A stretch of DNA of 49,583 nucleotides from an uncultured Prevotella sp. (GCA_905234145.1 CAJOGK010000011.1:1-49583), one strand, 5' to 3'; numbered from the stretch's first letter, positions 33,919-43,500 are shown. Numbers and translations: made by a program. Notes: generated by a model not told the origin, from the sequence alone.

Positions 33919-34383
33919 TCATTCTGCACCCTCCAATTCGCTGAGCATAGACTGAAGCATCTCCTTCAACTCTTCACGGCTTCCTGCTTCTTTCAGAATG
34001 TCACGGAGTTTACGGTTCTGCTCAATACTCTTACGAATTTTAGTATTGGTATCAATCTGCTCCTTTGTACCTGAGAGGAATGGACTGTTTTGTACAAGAC
34101 GGCCCTTACCACCCTGTGCCTCAAAGTCACGAATCTCACCAAAATGCAGCGTCTCTTCTACTGCGCCACCTTCTGCATCAGTAAAAGTAACATTAACTTT
34201 TGGCTTGAAGCGCTCAAAGGCATCATTAATGTTCTGGATATCATCCACAAACTCAGGATTACCTGCCTCAACATCACTTGTGTACTGGTCGATCATCAAC
34301 GTTTTGTTTTGGTCGATCAAACTGACTTTCGCACTGCTCTCCTCATCGGGAGCCATTGAGATAAAATTCTCTTTCATTGCCAT
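33919..34383 (-). CDS. tssB: T6SS contractile sheath small subunit TssB (VipA)
   Basis: A 154-residue protein upstream of tssC. It has the TssB layout: central FVDDIQNINDAFERFKPKVNVTF, then ETLHFGEIRDFEAQGG (TssB F-x-(D/E)-(D/E)-F-like segment) and a C-terminal helix IRKSIEQNRKLRDILKEAGSREELKEML matching the conserved helical tail. It pairs with TssC. The codon start at MAMKENFISM follows a 42-bp gap after clpV. Confidence 0.82.
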   Translation of the reverse strand: MAMKENFISMAPDEESSAKVSLIDQNKTLMIDQYTSDVEAGNPEFVDDIQNINDAFERFKPKVNVTFTDAEGGAVEETLHFGEIRDFEAQGGKGRLVQNSPFLSGTKEQIDTNTKIRKSIEQNRKLRDILKEAGSREELKEMLQSMLSELEGAE

Positions 34384-34425
34384 AGCTATAAATGGTTTTT
34401 AAAATGAATAAATATAGTTTACTAA

Positions 34426-36906
34426 TTATTTTTCTTTCTTACCGTTAATCACGAATACAGCATTACCCTCCTTGTCTACCTGTACCTCTATCTTATCGCC
34501 AGCTTTTACTTTTCCAGCAATCATCATCTTAGAGATAGGATGACGAAGCTCCTTACGGATAACACCTAATACAGGACGGGCACCATACTGTTGGTTATAA
34601 CCACGCAGGGCGATGGCCTGACGCGCATCGGGTGTCAGAGTCAACTCTATATTCTGCTCCTCCAGCAACTTTAACAGACCCTTCATGTGAATATCGAAAA
34701 TCTGAGCTACAGTTTTGTCTGTAATTGGTGAGAACGGAACAATCTCTGTCAGACGAGCCAGGAACTCTGGACGGAAGTAGCCCTGCATGATATCCATCAA
34801 CTCATTATTCTCAGGTATCACACCACTATTGAACTTCTCCACAATCGTCTGTGCACCGATGTTTGATGTAAAGAGGATCAATGCGTTTGAGAAATCACCT
34901 ACACGACCCAGACGGTCATGCAACTTACCTTCGTCGAGAATCTGCAGGAACAAGTCGAATACGGACTTATGCGCCTTCTCGATTTCATCAAACAAAACAA
35001 CCGCATAAGGATTCTGTCGGATCTTGTTAACCAACAGGCCACCTTCTTCATAGCCCACATATCCCGGAGGTGCACCATAAAGCAGGGCAACAGAATGTTC
35101 CTCCTTAAACTCAGACATATCGAAACGTATCAAAGCGCTCTCATCACCAAAGAGGAATGTAGCGAGGGCCTTAGCCAACTCCGTCTTACCAGTTCCAGTG
35201 GGACCCAGGAAGAAGAACGAGCCCATAGGCTGTCCCTTCTTGCTAAGACCAGAGCGCGCTTCATATACAGCATCAAGTACTTTCTTCACAGCATGATCCT
35301 GCCCTACTACACGTTTCTTCAAGGTATCTTCTGCACCCATCAAGCGATCGCGCTCCTTGGTTTGTACCTTACCCAAAGGAATACCTGTCTGCTTAGCTAC
35401 CACGGCACTCAGATCATCGCTCTTCAGCTCCACTCGTTGCTCTGCGCTGAGTTCCGAGAGCTTATCAAGAGTGCTTGTCAGGAAATCAACACGCTCCTGA
35501 ATGCTAGCAATCTTACTGAAATCAGTATCTGAATCAACACCGGCCAACAGGATACAACTTACCTTATTAAACAATTCATAGTTCAACCAATCAAGTTCCT
35601 TCATCAACTGTTCGTCGGCTTTATCCTTACCTTCTGCACCAGCCTTGATTGCATCTAACTCTTCACGAAGGCCCTGAATGATATTTCCTGTCAGGTCATT
35701 CATCGTCTTAACCTGCGACATGGTGCGGTCAATCAGGTCAAAAGCAGAATCTGGCAATGACTTTTCCGTCAGATAGCGCTTTGCCAAACGAATGGCATCA
35801 CTCATCACAATCTCATCTACTTTTAGTCCGTGATACTCCTCATAAGCGGGCAGTGCACCTTTTAGAATACGGAGTGTCAAGTCAGCAGTAGGTTCTTCAA
35901 CAGTAATCTTCTCCAACTTAGATGTCATCTCCTTATCCGTCTCAATATTCTTCGTGAAGCCGTCAATGCTTGAAGTAGCCAACAATTGCAGACGGCCCTT
36001 ACTCAACTCGTTCTTTAAGATAGAAGAGGCACCGAACAAAGAGCCCTGCTTATCAAACAGCTTATCAATGGCCTCGATAATGAGCACGGCATTGGGCATA
36101 CCCTCAATTTCAGTGATAACATTTTTAAATCTGTCTTCTACCTCTCCTTTATATTGAGCATCACCGCCAAGTGCAGCTGTATCCAACTCATAAGCGACAG
36201 CACCACTCAAGAAACCTGGCACATGATCAGCAGCCAACTCACGAACGAAGCCATTCACAAGTGACGTTTTACCAACACCAGCCTCACCAGTAATCAGAAG
36301 ATTCGCTTTGGTCTTTCTACCAAGAATCTCATAAATTATAGAAATTTCTTTTTCGAAGCCAATCACATTATCCAAGTTGCCTGCACGAGCGATGGCTGTT
36401 TTGTCAACACAATATTTAGCAACACTGCCTTTACCCCCAGTAGTACCCGTCTTCTTGGTCAATTCAGCACCTTCCATATAAGGTGCCTCTACATTTACAC
36501 CACCACCCATCTTAGCACTGATGTCAGATGGTGTCAGTGGCAAAGTCTTCAACTGATCGAAAGAAAAACCAACACCAGGTGTTACCAGGGCTGCAAGCAC
36601 ACATACATCCGTGCACTCATCCAAGCCAAACTTTACTTGATAGTTCTCAGCCTCATCCAGCACAGCTTGAGACTCTTCCGAATAAGAAAGGTCTCGCATC
36701 GGACGAACGGCACGAGGTGAAAGCTGCATCTGCACATCAGCCCAGTCCTGAAGATAATAATAGTCCTTATCTAATTCACTCTCGATAAAATGTACTAAGC
36801 CGATCTCCTTATGAAGAATAGCCTTAAACAGATGCGCAGGATAGATGGCATCGCTGCAGTACTCTTCCGCAAAGGAATTTGCAATAGATCTCAGAGTTTC
36901 ATTCAT
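34426..36906 (-). CDS. tssH: T6SS sheath-recycling ATPase ClpV (TssH) with a degenerate first ATPase ring
   Basis: An 826-residue AAA+ disaggregase that unfolds contracted TssBC sheath. Start chosen at MNETLRSI because a -7 box at 36936-36943 lies inside the longer frame. An N-domain (1-150) precedes D1 with Walker A GEAGVGKT (207-214), a middle coiled coil (about 410-500), and D2 with GPTGTGKT (568-575), VVLFDE (636-641) and GYVGYEEGG pore-loop motif. In D1 the usual FIDEAH Walker B is IIEAID (276-281), losing the catalytic Glu, and the Arg-finger segment (L-T-R-R-F) reads MTSKLE (327-332). D1 thus likely binds but does not hydrolyse ATP. It is first gene of the long T6SS run. Confidence 0.88.
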   Translation of the reverse strand: MNETLRSIANSFAEEYCSDAIYPAHLFKAILHKEIGLVHFIESELDKDYYYLQDWADVQMQLSPRAVRPMRDLSYSEESQAVLDEAENYQVKFGLDECTDVCVLAALVTPGVGFSFDQLKTLPLTPSDISAKMGGGVNVEAPYMEGAELTKKTGTTGGKGSVAKYCVDKTAIARAGNLDNVIGFEKEISIIYEILGRKTKANLLITGEAGVGKTSLVNGFVRELAADHVPGFLSGAVAYELDTAALGGDAQYKGEVEDRFKNVITEIEGMPNAVLIIEAIDKLFDKQGSLFGASSILKNELSKGRLQLLATSSIDGFTKNIETDKEMTSKLEKITVEEPTADLTLRILKGALPAYEEYHGLKVDEIVMSDAIRLAKRYLTEKSLPDSAFDLIDRTMSQVKTMNDLTGNIIQGLREELDAIKAGAEGKDKADEQLMKELDWLNYELFNKVSCILLAGVDSDTDFSKIASIQERVDFLTSTLDKLSELSAEQRVELKSDDLSAVVAKQTGIPLGKVQTKERDRLMGAEDTLKKRVVGQDHAVKKVLDAVYEARSGLSKKGQPMGSFFFLGPTGTGKTELAKALATFLFGDESALIRFDMSEFKEEHSVALLYGAPPGYVGYEEGGLLVNKIRQNPYAVVLFDEIEKAHKSVFDLFLQILDEGKLHDRLGRVGDFSNALILFTSNIGAQTIVEKFNSGVIPENNELMDIMQGYFRPEFLARLTEIVPFSPITDKTVAQIFDIHMKGLLKLLEEQNIELTLTPDARQAIALRGYNQQYGARPVLGVIRKELRHPISKMMIAGKVKAGDKIEVQVDKEGNAVFVINGKKEK

Positions 36907-36935
36907 AATTACGGTTATTATAAGTTTATTGCCCA

Positions 36936-36943
36936 CAAAATTA
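36936..36943 (-). promoter_or_regulatory. -7 promoter box of the T6SS run
   Basis: The minus strand reads TAATTTTG, 29 bp upstream of the clpV ATG at 36906, with a TTG near 36966-36968 (minus) as a possible -33. It supports the shorter ClpV start and marks a promoter divergent from 37042. Confidence 0.55.
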
Positions 36944-37018
36944 AGTATTTTTTCTAAAATAAACACAAGTAATTATGAGTATCAATTTAAGTTTTTACAA
37001 TCTTTAACTTTAAATAGC

Positions 37019-37049
37019 TTGGAAATGTCGATTTTTCCGAGTAATTTTG
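37019..37049 (+). promoter_or_regulatory. Promoter of the signalling operon
   Basis: TTGG at 37019-37022 and TAATTTTG at 37042-37049 with 19 bp between, 27 bp upstream of the ATG at 37077. The box overlaps the alternative start at 37047, which supports the later one. The whole divergent gap to the T6SS promoter is about 170 bp. Confidence 0.6.
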
Positions 37050-37076
37050 CAAAATCAAACAATAAACTATATAAAA

Positions 37077-38246
37077 ATGACTCCAGTAAAGATTCTCAGT
37101 GTAGACGATGAGATGGATCTTGAGCTATTGCTCACCCAATATTTCAGAAGGAAGATCAGGAAGGGGGAATATGAGTTCTCATTTGCCCACAATGGTCTTG
37201 AAGCACTTACTATGCTTCTAAAAAACAAAGACTATGATATCATCCTTTCCGATATCAACATGCCCGAAATGGATGGTCTCACGTTGCTGACCAAAATCAA
37301 CGAGATGCAGAATCCTGCTCTCAAGTGTATTATGGTTTCAGCCTATGGTGATATGGGGAATATCCGTCAGGCCATGAACAATGGCGCATTTGATTTTGCG
37401 ACAAAGCCTATCGACCTCGATGATTTGAGTGTAACCATTGAAAAGGCTATTGAACAAATCAAATATATTAAAGAAATGCAGCAAGAGCATACGCAGTTGG
37501 AATCACTTAAAGGCGACCTGGCGATAGCCCGCGAAATCCAACACGCTATTCTCCCACGCATATTCCCGCCATTCCCAGATATTGCCGACAAAATAGAGCT
37601 GGCAGCATCCATGACAGCTGCGAAAGATGTAGGCGGCGATTTTTACGATTTTTTCCGCATCGACGATAATCACATCGGTATTGTTATGGCCGATGTCAGT
37701 GGCAAGGGTATCCCTGCTGCCATCTTCATGGCTGTAAGCCGTACACTGCTTAGAGCGACTGCACTTCGAGGTGAAAGTCCATCAACATGTCTGACTTATA
37801 CAAACAAGCTGCTTACAAAAGAGTCTGTCAATAGTATGTTTGTCACTATTTTTTATGGTATATTCGACATCAACACAGGCGAATTGACTTATTGTAATGC
37901 TGGTCACAATCCACCATATATAATAAGGAATAATGGAAAGACGGAAATAATCCCTGTTTCTGGTAATCCGATTGTAGGTTATTTCGAGGATTTAGAGTTT
38001 ACAGAAGATAAGATTTTTATTAACAAAAACGAAACTATCGTACTCTTCACAGATGGTGTGAATGAAGCCATGAACGCCTCGTTTGAGGAATTTGGTGACG
38101 AGCGATTTACTGCCATTCTCGAAAAGTCTGCATCAGACAATTGCCAACAGATTATAGAAAATGTTCTGAGCGGAGTGTCTGATTTTGTGGGGGAAGCAGA
38201 ACAAAGTGATGATATCACGCTGTTAGTCCTGAAGAAACTTGCATAA
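37077..38246 (+). CDS. Response regulator with SpoIIE-type PP2C phosphatase output
   Basis: A 389-residue protein. Start MTPVKILSVDDEMD chosen from the promoter position. The N-terminal receiver domain has the acidic pair DD at 10-11, phosphoacceptor D59 in DIILSDINMPEMDG and the Lys in FATKPIDL. A short coiled coil follows, then PP2C motifs DVGGDFYDF, DVSGKGIPA, NAGHNPP, FTDGVNEA and SDDITLL, all intact. Such RsbU/SpoIIE phosphatases dephosphorylate STAS proteins when their receiver is phosphorylated; the STAS gene lies seven genes downstream in the same operon and kinases lie between. It is first gene of this operon. Confidence 0.9.
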   Translation: MTPVKILSVDDEMDLELLLTQYFRRKIRKGEYEFSFAHNGLEALTMLLKNKDYDIILSDINMPEMDGLTLLTKINEMQNPALKCIMVSAYGDMGNIRQAMNNGAFDFATKPIDLDDLSVTIEKAIEQIKYIKEMQQEHTQLESLKGDLAIAREIQHAILPRIFPPFPDIADKIELAASMTAAKDVGGDFYDFFRIDDNHIGIVMADVSGKGIPAAIFMAVSRTLLRATALRGESPSTCLTYTNKLLTKESVNSMFVTIFYGIFDINTGELTYCNAGHNPPYIIRNNGKTEIIPVSGNPIVGYFEDLEFTEDKIFINKNETIVLFTDGVNEAMNASFEEFGDERFTAILEKSASDNCQQIIENVLSGVSDFVGEAEQSDDITLLVLKKLA

Positions 38247-38257
38247 CAATAAATAAT

Positions 38258-39823
38258 GTGAATAGGAAAGTTCCTGTCATTGGTATAATCGGACTCTTCT
38301 TGACAGTCACTTCTGCCATCGGGTTCTTAGGTTGGTACGCTGCGTCTCAGCGCATCGACAATCTGGAATCGCAGATTTCTGAGCTTGAGCGCAAGGAGAA
38401 ACACGCCACGGTACTTCGTAGCGTCAGTGCCCAGATGGAGGAAATTGCCTACGAACAGAAAGCCATCTCTGACGAGAAGCGTGAGGAGGCATTTCAACAA
38501 ACCCGATTAGCGAACGAGATGCGAGAACGTTCTGAAATAGAGCGCCAGCATGCTATCACTGCCCAAAATAGCGCCCTCGTTTCAGAGCGCAAGGCATTGG
38601 AAGCCTACGGACAGGCAGAAAGTCAGCGACAGATAGCTGAGCATCAGCGTATACAGGCCGAATTTTCAAAAAGTGTAGCCGATACGCTCAGTTATGTAGC
38701 GCTCTCGCGTTCTCTTGGTTCACTGGCCATCGCACAAAGCATGTCTGGTAATCAGGAAATAGCCGATTTGCTGTGCTATGCCTCCTACCTTTACACCATG
38801 CGCTATAAGGCCGACGTTAACAATCCTGTGGTTTTCCAGGCACTTACCCTTTGCAGTGAGAGCAAAAAGGAATGGCCAGAACACGATGCCCCTATCTCCT
38901 GTATCAGTACCTATACCAAAAGTAACAGTTGGGTTACCGTTAGCACATACGGTGAAATCCTACAGCATGAGATGAAAGGTAATTCTTTAAAATCAAAATT
39001 GATTTTCAAAGATAGCCGGTTCGATTTCCGTCATGTTTACACAGATTCTGATTGTAAAAATATTTACGCAGTCAGCCGGCATGGTTATCTCTTCACAAAG
39101 ACGCCAAAAGGCGAGAATATTATTCCTGTGCCGAACATGTCGCACCCCTTCAGCATCCAGACCTTTACAGATGGTACTCTATTGATAGTTGGCGAAGATG
39201 CGATTGCAGAATTCAACATGGCCTCTAATACCATCACAGCGACTAAGAAACTTGATTTCAAGGCGGTTACTGCTGGTCGGTTCGATTATTCTCCGTTACT
39301 ATTCGACAATAATGGAAAGATGTATATCATCCGTACGCTCGACAAGATTGTCACAAAGAAAGTACCCGTTTCCGGTCATGTTACGGCATTTGCCAGTTCA
39401 AAGAACCAAAATTACGAGATCTATGGCATGGATAATGGCCTCATCTATATCATCGACAAACATCAGAAGTTACATCGTTTAGTAGGTCATCAGTCACGTA
39501 TCTCCAAGCTAAAAGCCAACGGTTATCAACTTTACTCATCAAGCTATGACGGTACATTGAATTTATGGATGACGAATAGCGAGAAGATTGAACCGATGAC
39601 CCTATTCTCCACAAATTGCTGGATTATGGACTTCACTTTCGATAATGCCAAACAGTATCTTTGGACGGGCAATCAGAGAGGTAACCTCACCCAGATGCTG
39701 ATAGCCACGAATATCATGGCCGACAAACTTCAGAAGAAGCTGGTACGTGATTTGACAGAAGAAGAATGGAACTATTATATAGGTAAGAATGTACCACGCG
39801 AGAGTTTCATAAAACAACAATAA
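38258..39823 (+). CDS. Membrane coiled-coil protein with beta-propeller (WD40-like) domain
   Basis: A 521-residue protein starting at a GTG (no ATG in frame). Helix IGIIGLFLTVTSAIGFLGWYA (about 8-28) is followed by a long Glu/Arg/Gln-rich coiled coil (about 30-150) and a helical patch, then a beta-propeller with WD-like repeats (GHQSRISKLKANGYQLYSSSYDGTLNLW is the clearest). It lacks a lipobox, so it is anchored by the N-terminal helix; the inside/outside side is uncertain. Similar N-terminal helix plus propeller proteins occur next to signalling genes in Bacteroidetes. Possible scaffold for the phosphatase/kinase set. It lies 11 bp after the RR-PP2C gene. Confidence 0.65.
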   Translation: MNRKVPVIGIIGLFLTVTSAIGFLGWYAASQRIDNLESQISELERKEKHATVLRSVSAQMEEIAYEQKAISDEKREEAFQQTRLANEMRERSEIERQHAITAQNSALVSERKALEAYGQAESQRQIAEHQRIQAEFSKSVADTLSYVALSRSLGSLAIAQSMSGNQEIADLLCYASYLYTMRYKADVNNPVVFQALTLCSESKKEWPEHDAPISCISTYTKSNSWVTVSTYGEILQHEMKGNSLKSKLIFKDSRFDFRHVYTDSDCKNIYAVSRHGYLFTKTPKGENIIPVPNMSHPFSIQTFTDGTLLIVGEDAIAEFNMASNTITATKKLDFKAVTAGRFDYSPLLFDNNGKMYIIRTLDKIVTKKVPVSGHVTAFASSKNQNYEIYGMDNGLIYIIDKHQKLHRLVGHQSRISKLKANGYQLYSSSYDGTLNLWMTNSEKIEPMTLFSTNCWIMDFTFDNAKQYLWTGNQRGNLTQMLIATNIMADKLQKKLVRDLTEEEWNYYIGKNVPRESFIKQQ

Positions 39824-39844
39824 ACGTTCAAAACAGGAAGTAAG

Positions 39845-42670
39845 ATGCGATTTGCGACACTGATCATATATTTATTGCTGACCTTGCCCACATGGGCACA
39901 GGGTATACCTTACTTCCTGAATATTACGGCTCAGGAATATAATGCGCACAATTTCAATTTCGATATCATTTCTGCACCTAACGGCTTTACATTTGTAGCC
40001 AACTTCGAGGGTCTGCTTTACTACGACAATGCTACATGGCGTATCATACACACGCCCAATTTGTCGCGAGTAACCGTTGTTTACCTCGACCATAACAACA
40101 CCGTATGGCTGGGTGGTTATAATTTCATTGGCAGCGTACAACCAAAACCTAATGGCGAGCCCTACCTTCAGAGGATAGGTAAACCCAATGTGTTCCAAGG
40201 CGAAGTACAGGAGATCTGGGAAGAAAACGATATTCTCTACTTCGTTGTAGATGATGGTTATATATACAAGATGAAAGACGATAAGATAGTTCAACATCTG
40301 AAATATAGCAATAAAGCCAAGACAATAGGTTTATCAGATATTGTGGATATTGATGCCATCAAAAATGGAAGCCAGGACATCATTTATACAGATACTACAC
40401 AAATTCTTGATTTGGTTACCGGACAACAAGTCATTGTCAGAAAAGGCAAAGGCTTGACGATTACGAGCCAAACTCACAAAGAGCTCTATACCTTATCCGA
40501 GGACAATGGTTTAACCACCAACTCCATCAACTGGGTAAGCGACGATGGACATGGAAGAGTCTGGTCTGCTAGCGAGAATGGTATAAACACCCTGAGTATT
40601 CCTTCCTCCTATTCTCATTTTACAGAAAACGAAGGCTTAAAGGGTGAGGTTTATTCCATGACTGAATATGCCGGTAGAATATATGTCGGTACCACCAATG
40701 GTCTGTACAAACTTAACAACATGACCTTCCAACCCATAGGTGAGATTGGAAAAACCTGTTGGGCACTTGTCAAGTCCGACAAAGGCCTGTATGCAGCTAC
40801 CGCCGATGGTATTTATCTGGTATCCCCTGACGACAGCTATAGGCTCATTTCTTCTGCAAGTTCTCTCGGCTTATTCGTCGATGGGCAACGCTTTTATAGT
40901 GGTGAGATGGATGGTGTTTACCTTTATGATAATAACACCCGCCAGAAAGTATGTAAGTTGGAAAAGGTCAGCAAGATTATAAAGGGGCACGATGGCACGA
41001 TGTGGCTACTGAATATTTATGGAGAAATATGGATGAAGCGCCCCACCGATAAAAATTTCTATCGTTATAAGAAGTCCTCCAACAATGAAGAGGTCATCTA
41101 CTCTATCGTCGACATAGGCAACAAGATTGAGGTTGTCACCTCCGATTCTGATAAGCCATTCCCATTCCCGCTATTCTCTTATCTCGACCAAAAGGGCGTC
41201 CTCTGGCTCTCTAATGCTGAAGGCAAATCGCTGTATAGATGGAAGGATGGCTCTCAGTTGAATGATATGACAAAATTGCTTTATCCTCTCAAGAACACGA
41301 CAGTGCGCGCCATGATTATTCGCGATGAGAACATCTGGATAGGCGGTGATGATGGTGTCACCATCATCAATACCCACGTTGACGACCCGCATATAGCAAT
41401 CATGCCCAAAATGATGATACGTTCGGTTGAGCTCAATGGCGACAGCATTCTTTGGGGAGGTTATGGTGAGATGCCTACACAATTGCCCGATCTTGACAGC
41501 GATGACAACAATCTGATCTTTAAGTTCTCACTTGATTATCTTCCGCTTGTTGGTGAGACGCTCTATCGCTATCGCCTGAACAATGACCAGTGGAGTGCAT
41601 GGTCTAACGAAAACGAAGCCCGATTCATCAGTCTGCCTTATGGCTCCTATACCTTCAAGGTGGAAGCTCTTGACGCTTTCGGGCGCCAAATCAGGCAGGC
41701 ATCCATCAATTTCAGTATCGACTATCCTATTTATATGAGGTGGTACATGTATCTGGTATATCTCCTGATAACAGCTTTCTTCGTTTATCTGCTCTTCCAG
41801 TGGCGCTTACACAGATTGGAGATAGATAAGCTCCGTTTGGAAAAAATAGTCGAGGAGCGCACAGCTGAGGTAAAAAAAGCCCAGAATCAGCTTATTAAAC
41901 AAGAAAAGATGGTTACGGTGGGTAAACTGACACAAGGTTTGATCGACCGTATTCTCAACCCACTGAACTACATCAACAACTTCGCCAAGCTCTCAGAGGG
42001 ACTGGTGAAGGATATCGAAGCCAATATCGATGATGAGAAAGATCAGATGAGCCAAGACAATTACGAGGACACACTCGATGTACTGGGCATGCTACGAGGC
42101 AATCTACAGAAGGTTGGCGAACACGGCCAAAACACCACGCGCACTCTGAAAGCTATGGAGGAGATGCTTAAAGACCGCACTACTGGTGTGGTGATTTCCG
42201 ACATTATCAATATCTTGAAGCAAGACGAAGAAATGGTAAACACCTATTATGCCCAACAGATCAAGGATTACGTCATACAGGTTACTTTTGATTACCCATC
42301 TGACCAGATTATGGTAGCGTGTAACCCAGATTTATTGAGTAAGGTGATCATGAGCATGCTCAACAACAGCATTTATGCCATTGAGAAGAAATTCTTGCGC
42401 CAGAACTATCAGCCCGAACTTTCACTCAAAACCATCCGTTTTGAAGACAAAGTTTTCATTAAAGTGCGCGACACGGGTATTGGCATTGAGAAAACCATTC
42501 TCGATAAAATCTTCGACCCATTCTTCACCACAAAGACCACGGGTGAGGCATCAGGAATAGGACTCTATTTGAGCAACGATATCATACAGAACTACGGAGG
42601 CATTATCACCGTCAACTCTGTCAAAGACGAATTCACCGAGTTTACAATCACATTGCCTACCACTAATTAA
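39845..42670 (+). CDS. Two-component sensor with periplasmic propeller, Y_Y_Y domain and a histidine-kinase-like domain lacking the phosphoacceptor His
   Basis: A 941-residue protein. A signal peptide (LLLTLPTWAQG) precedes about 500 residues of Reg_prop-like propeller (EDNGLTTNSINWVSDDGHGRVW), a Y_Y_Y-type beta domain (about 545-625, ending SYTFKVEALDAFGRQ), a membrane helix (about 632-652), a coiled coil, and a kinase core with ATP-site motifs NNSIYAIEKK, DTGIGIEKTI and EASGIGLYLS. The H-box of the family, G-I-A-H-E-I-x-NPLN, is G698-L-I-D701-R-I-L-NPLN, so His is Asp. I infer a pseudokinase that senses outside and acts through the intact kinase encoded 2 bp downstream. It may also be catalytic on other sites. 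Confidence 0.85.
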   Translation: MRFATLIIYLLLTLPTWAQGIPYFLNITAQEYNAHNFNFDIISAPNGFTFVANFEGLLYYDNATWRIIHTPNLSRVTVVYLDHNNTVWLGGYNFIGSVQPKPNGEPYLQRIGKPNVFQGEVQEIWEENDILYFVVDDGYIYKMKDDKIVQHLKYSNKAKTIGLSDIVDIDAIKNGSQDIIYTDTTQILDLVTGQQVIVRKGKGLTITSQTHKELYTLSEDNGLTTNSINWVSDDGHGRVWSASENGINTLSIPSSYSHFTENEGLKGEVYSMTEYAGRIYVGTTNGLYKLNNMTFQPIGEIGKTCWALVKSDKGLYAATADGIYLVSPDDSYRLISSASSLGLFVDGQRFYSGEMDGVYLYDNNTRQKVCKLEKVSKIIKGHDGTMWLLNIYGEIWMKRPTDKNFYRYKKSSNNEEVIYSIVDIGNKIEVVTSDSDKPFPFPLFSYLDQKGVLWLSNAEGKSLYRWKDGSQLNDMTKLLYPLKNTTVRAMIIRDENIWIGGDDGVTIINTHVDDPHIAIMPKMMIRSVELNGDSILWGGYGEMPTQLPDLDSDDNNLIFKFSLDYLPLVGETLYRYRLNNDQWSAWSNENEARFISLPYGSYTFKVEALDAFGRQIRQASINFSIDYPIYMRWYMYLVYLLITAFFVYLLFQWRLHRLEIDKLRLEKIVEERTAEVKKAQNQLIKQEKMVTVGKLTQGLIDRILNPLNYINNFAKLSEGLVKDIEANIDDEKDQMSQDNYEDTLDVLGMLRGNLQKVGEHGQNTTRTLKAMEEMLKDRTTGVVISDIINILKQDEEMVNTYYAQQIKDYVIQVTFDYPSDQIMVACNPDLLSKVIMSMLNNSIYAIEKKFLRQNYQPELSLKTIRFEDKVFIKVRDTGIGIEKTILDKIFDPFFTTKTTGEASGIGLYLSNDIIQNYGGIITVNSVKDEFTEFTITLPTTN

Positions 42671-42672
42671 AC

Positions 42673-43500
42673 ATGCCAATGGAACAACAGATCGAACAGC
42701 TCAAGCAGCAACTCAGTAGTCAGGAAAAGTTGGCCTCATTAGGTCTGCTCAGTGCAGGTATTGCTCACGAGATACAGAATCCACTGAATTTCGTGATTAA
42801 TTTCAGTAAGATGTCTGGCAAATTGTTAGAAGACCTGGAGGAGATTGTTGGCGACTTCGAAGATAAGATTCCCGAGGAAGATCGCGAGGATCTTAGTGAC
42901 ATCATGGCCGATTTGAAAGAGAATCTCTCCAAGATAGCTGAACATGGCGAAAGAGCCATCAGCATCATTCGGGGCATCCTGCTCGTATCGCGAGGCAAGG
43001 AAAATGAGTTCATTCCTTCAGATGTCTGCAAGATTACAAAGGAATACGTATGGCTTTCTTATCATGCCATGCGTGCCAACTACAAAGGTTTCAATGTCGC
43101 CATCCATGAGCAATACCAAGAAGGCATGTCTTTAATCAAGGTCATTCCTCAAGATTTGAGCCGTGCCGTCCTTAATATAATGAACAATGCCTTCTATGCC
43201 GTTTGGAGCAAGGCAGAAACCAATCCTGAAGGCTATCAGCCCGAAATCAATGTCAGCGTCAGCACCGAAGGCGACCAGTTCATCATCACCATTGCTGATA
43301 ATGGTGTGGGCATGAACGATGAGGTTAAGCAGAAGCTGTACGACAACTTCTTCACTACCAAGCCTGTTGGCCAGGGCACAGGTCTCGGCATGAACATCGT
43401 TCGTGATATCGTGGAGGTGAAGCATGGTGGCCGTATCACCTTCGAATCTGTCGAGGGCGAAGGTACTCAGTTTACATTCACCATACCTATAAAAAAATGA
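42673..43500 (+). CDS. Soluble histidine kinase
   Basis: A 275-residue cytosolic kinase. The H-box is intact: SAGIAHEIQNPLNFV with H32, followed by a helical dimerisation part and the ATP-binding domain with LNIMNNAFYAVWSK (N-box), ADNGVGMNDEVKQK (G1), TTKPVGQGTGLGMNI (G2). There is no membrane or sensor domain, so input probably comes from the pseudokinase above, whose HisKA region is closely related; a mixed dimer is a natural idea. Its receiver partner is probably the RR-PP2C protein. It starts 2 bp after its neighbour and overlaps the TonB receptor gene by ATGA. Confidence 0.88.
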   Translation: MPMEQQIEQLKQQLSSQEKLASLGLLSAGIAHEIQNPLNFVINFSKMSGKLLEDLEEIVGDFEDKIPEEDREDLSDIMADLKENLSKIAEHGERAISIIRGILLVSRGKENEFIPSDVCKITKEYVWLSYHAMRANYKGFNVAIHEQYQEGMSLIKVIPQDLSRAVLNIMNNAFYAVWSKAETNPEGYQPEINVSVSTEGDQFIITIADNGVGMNDEVKQKLYDNFFTTKPVGQGTGLGMNIVRDIVEVKHGGRITFESVEGEGTQFTFTIPIKK

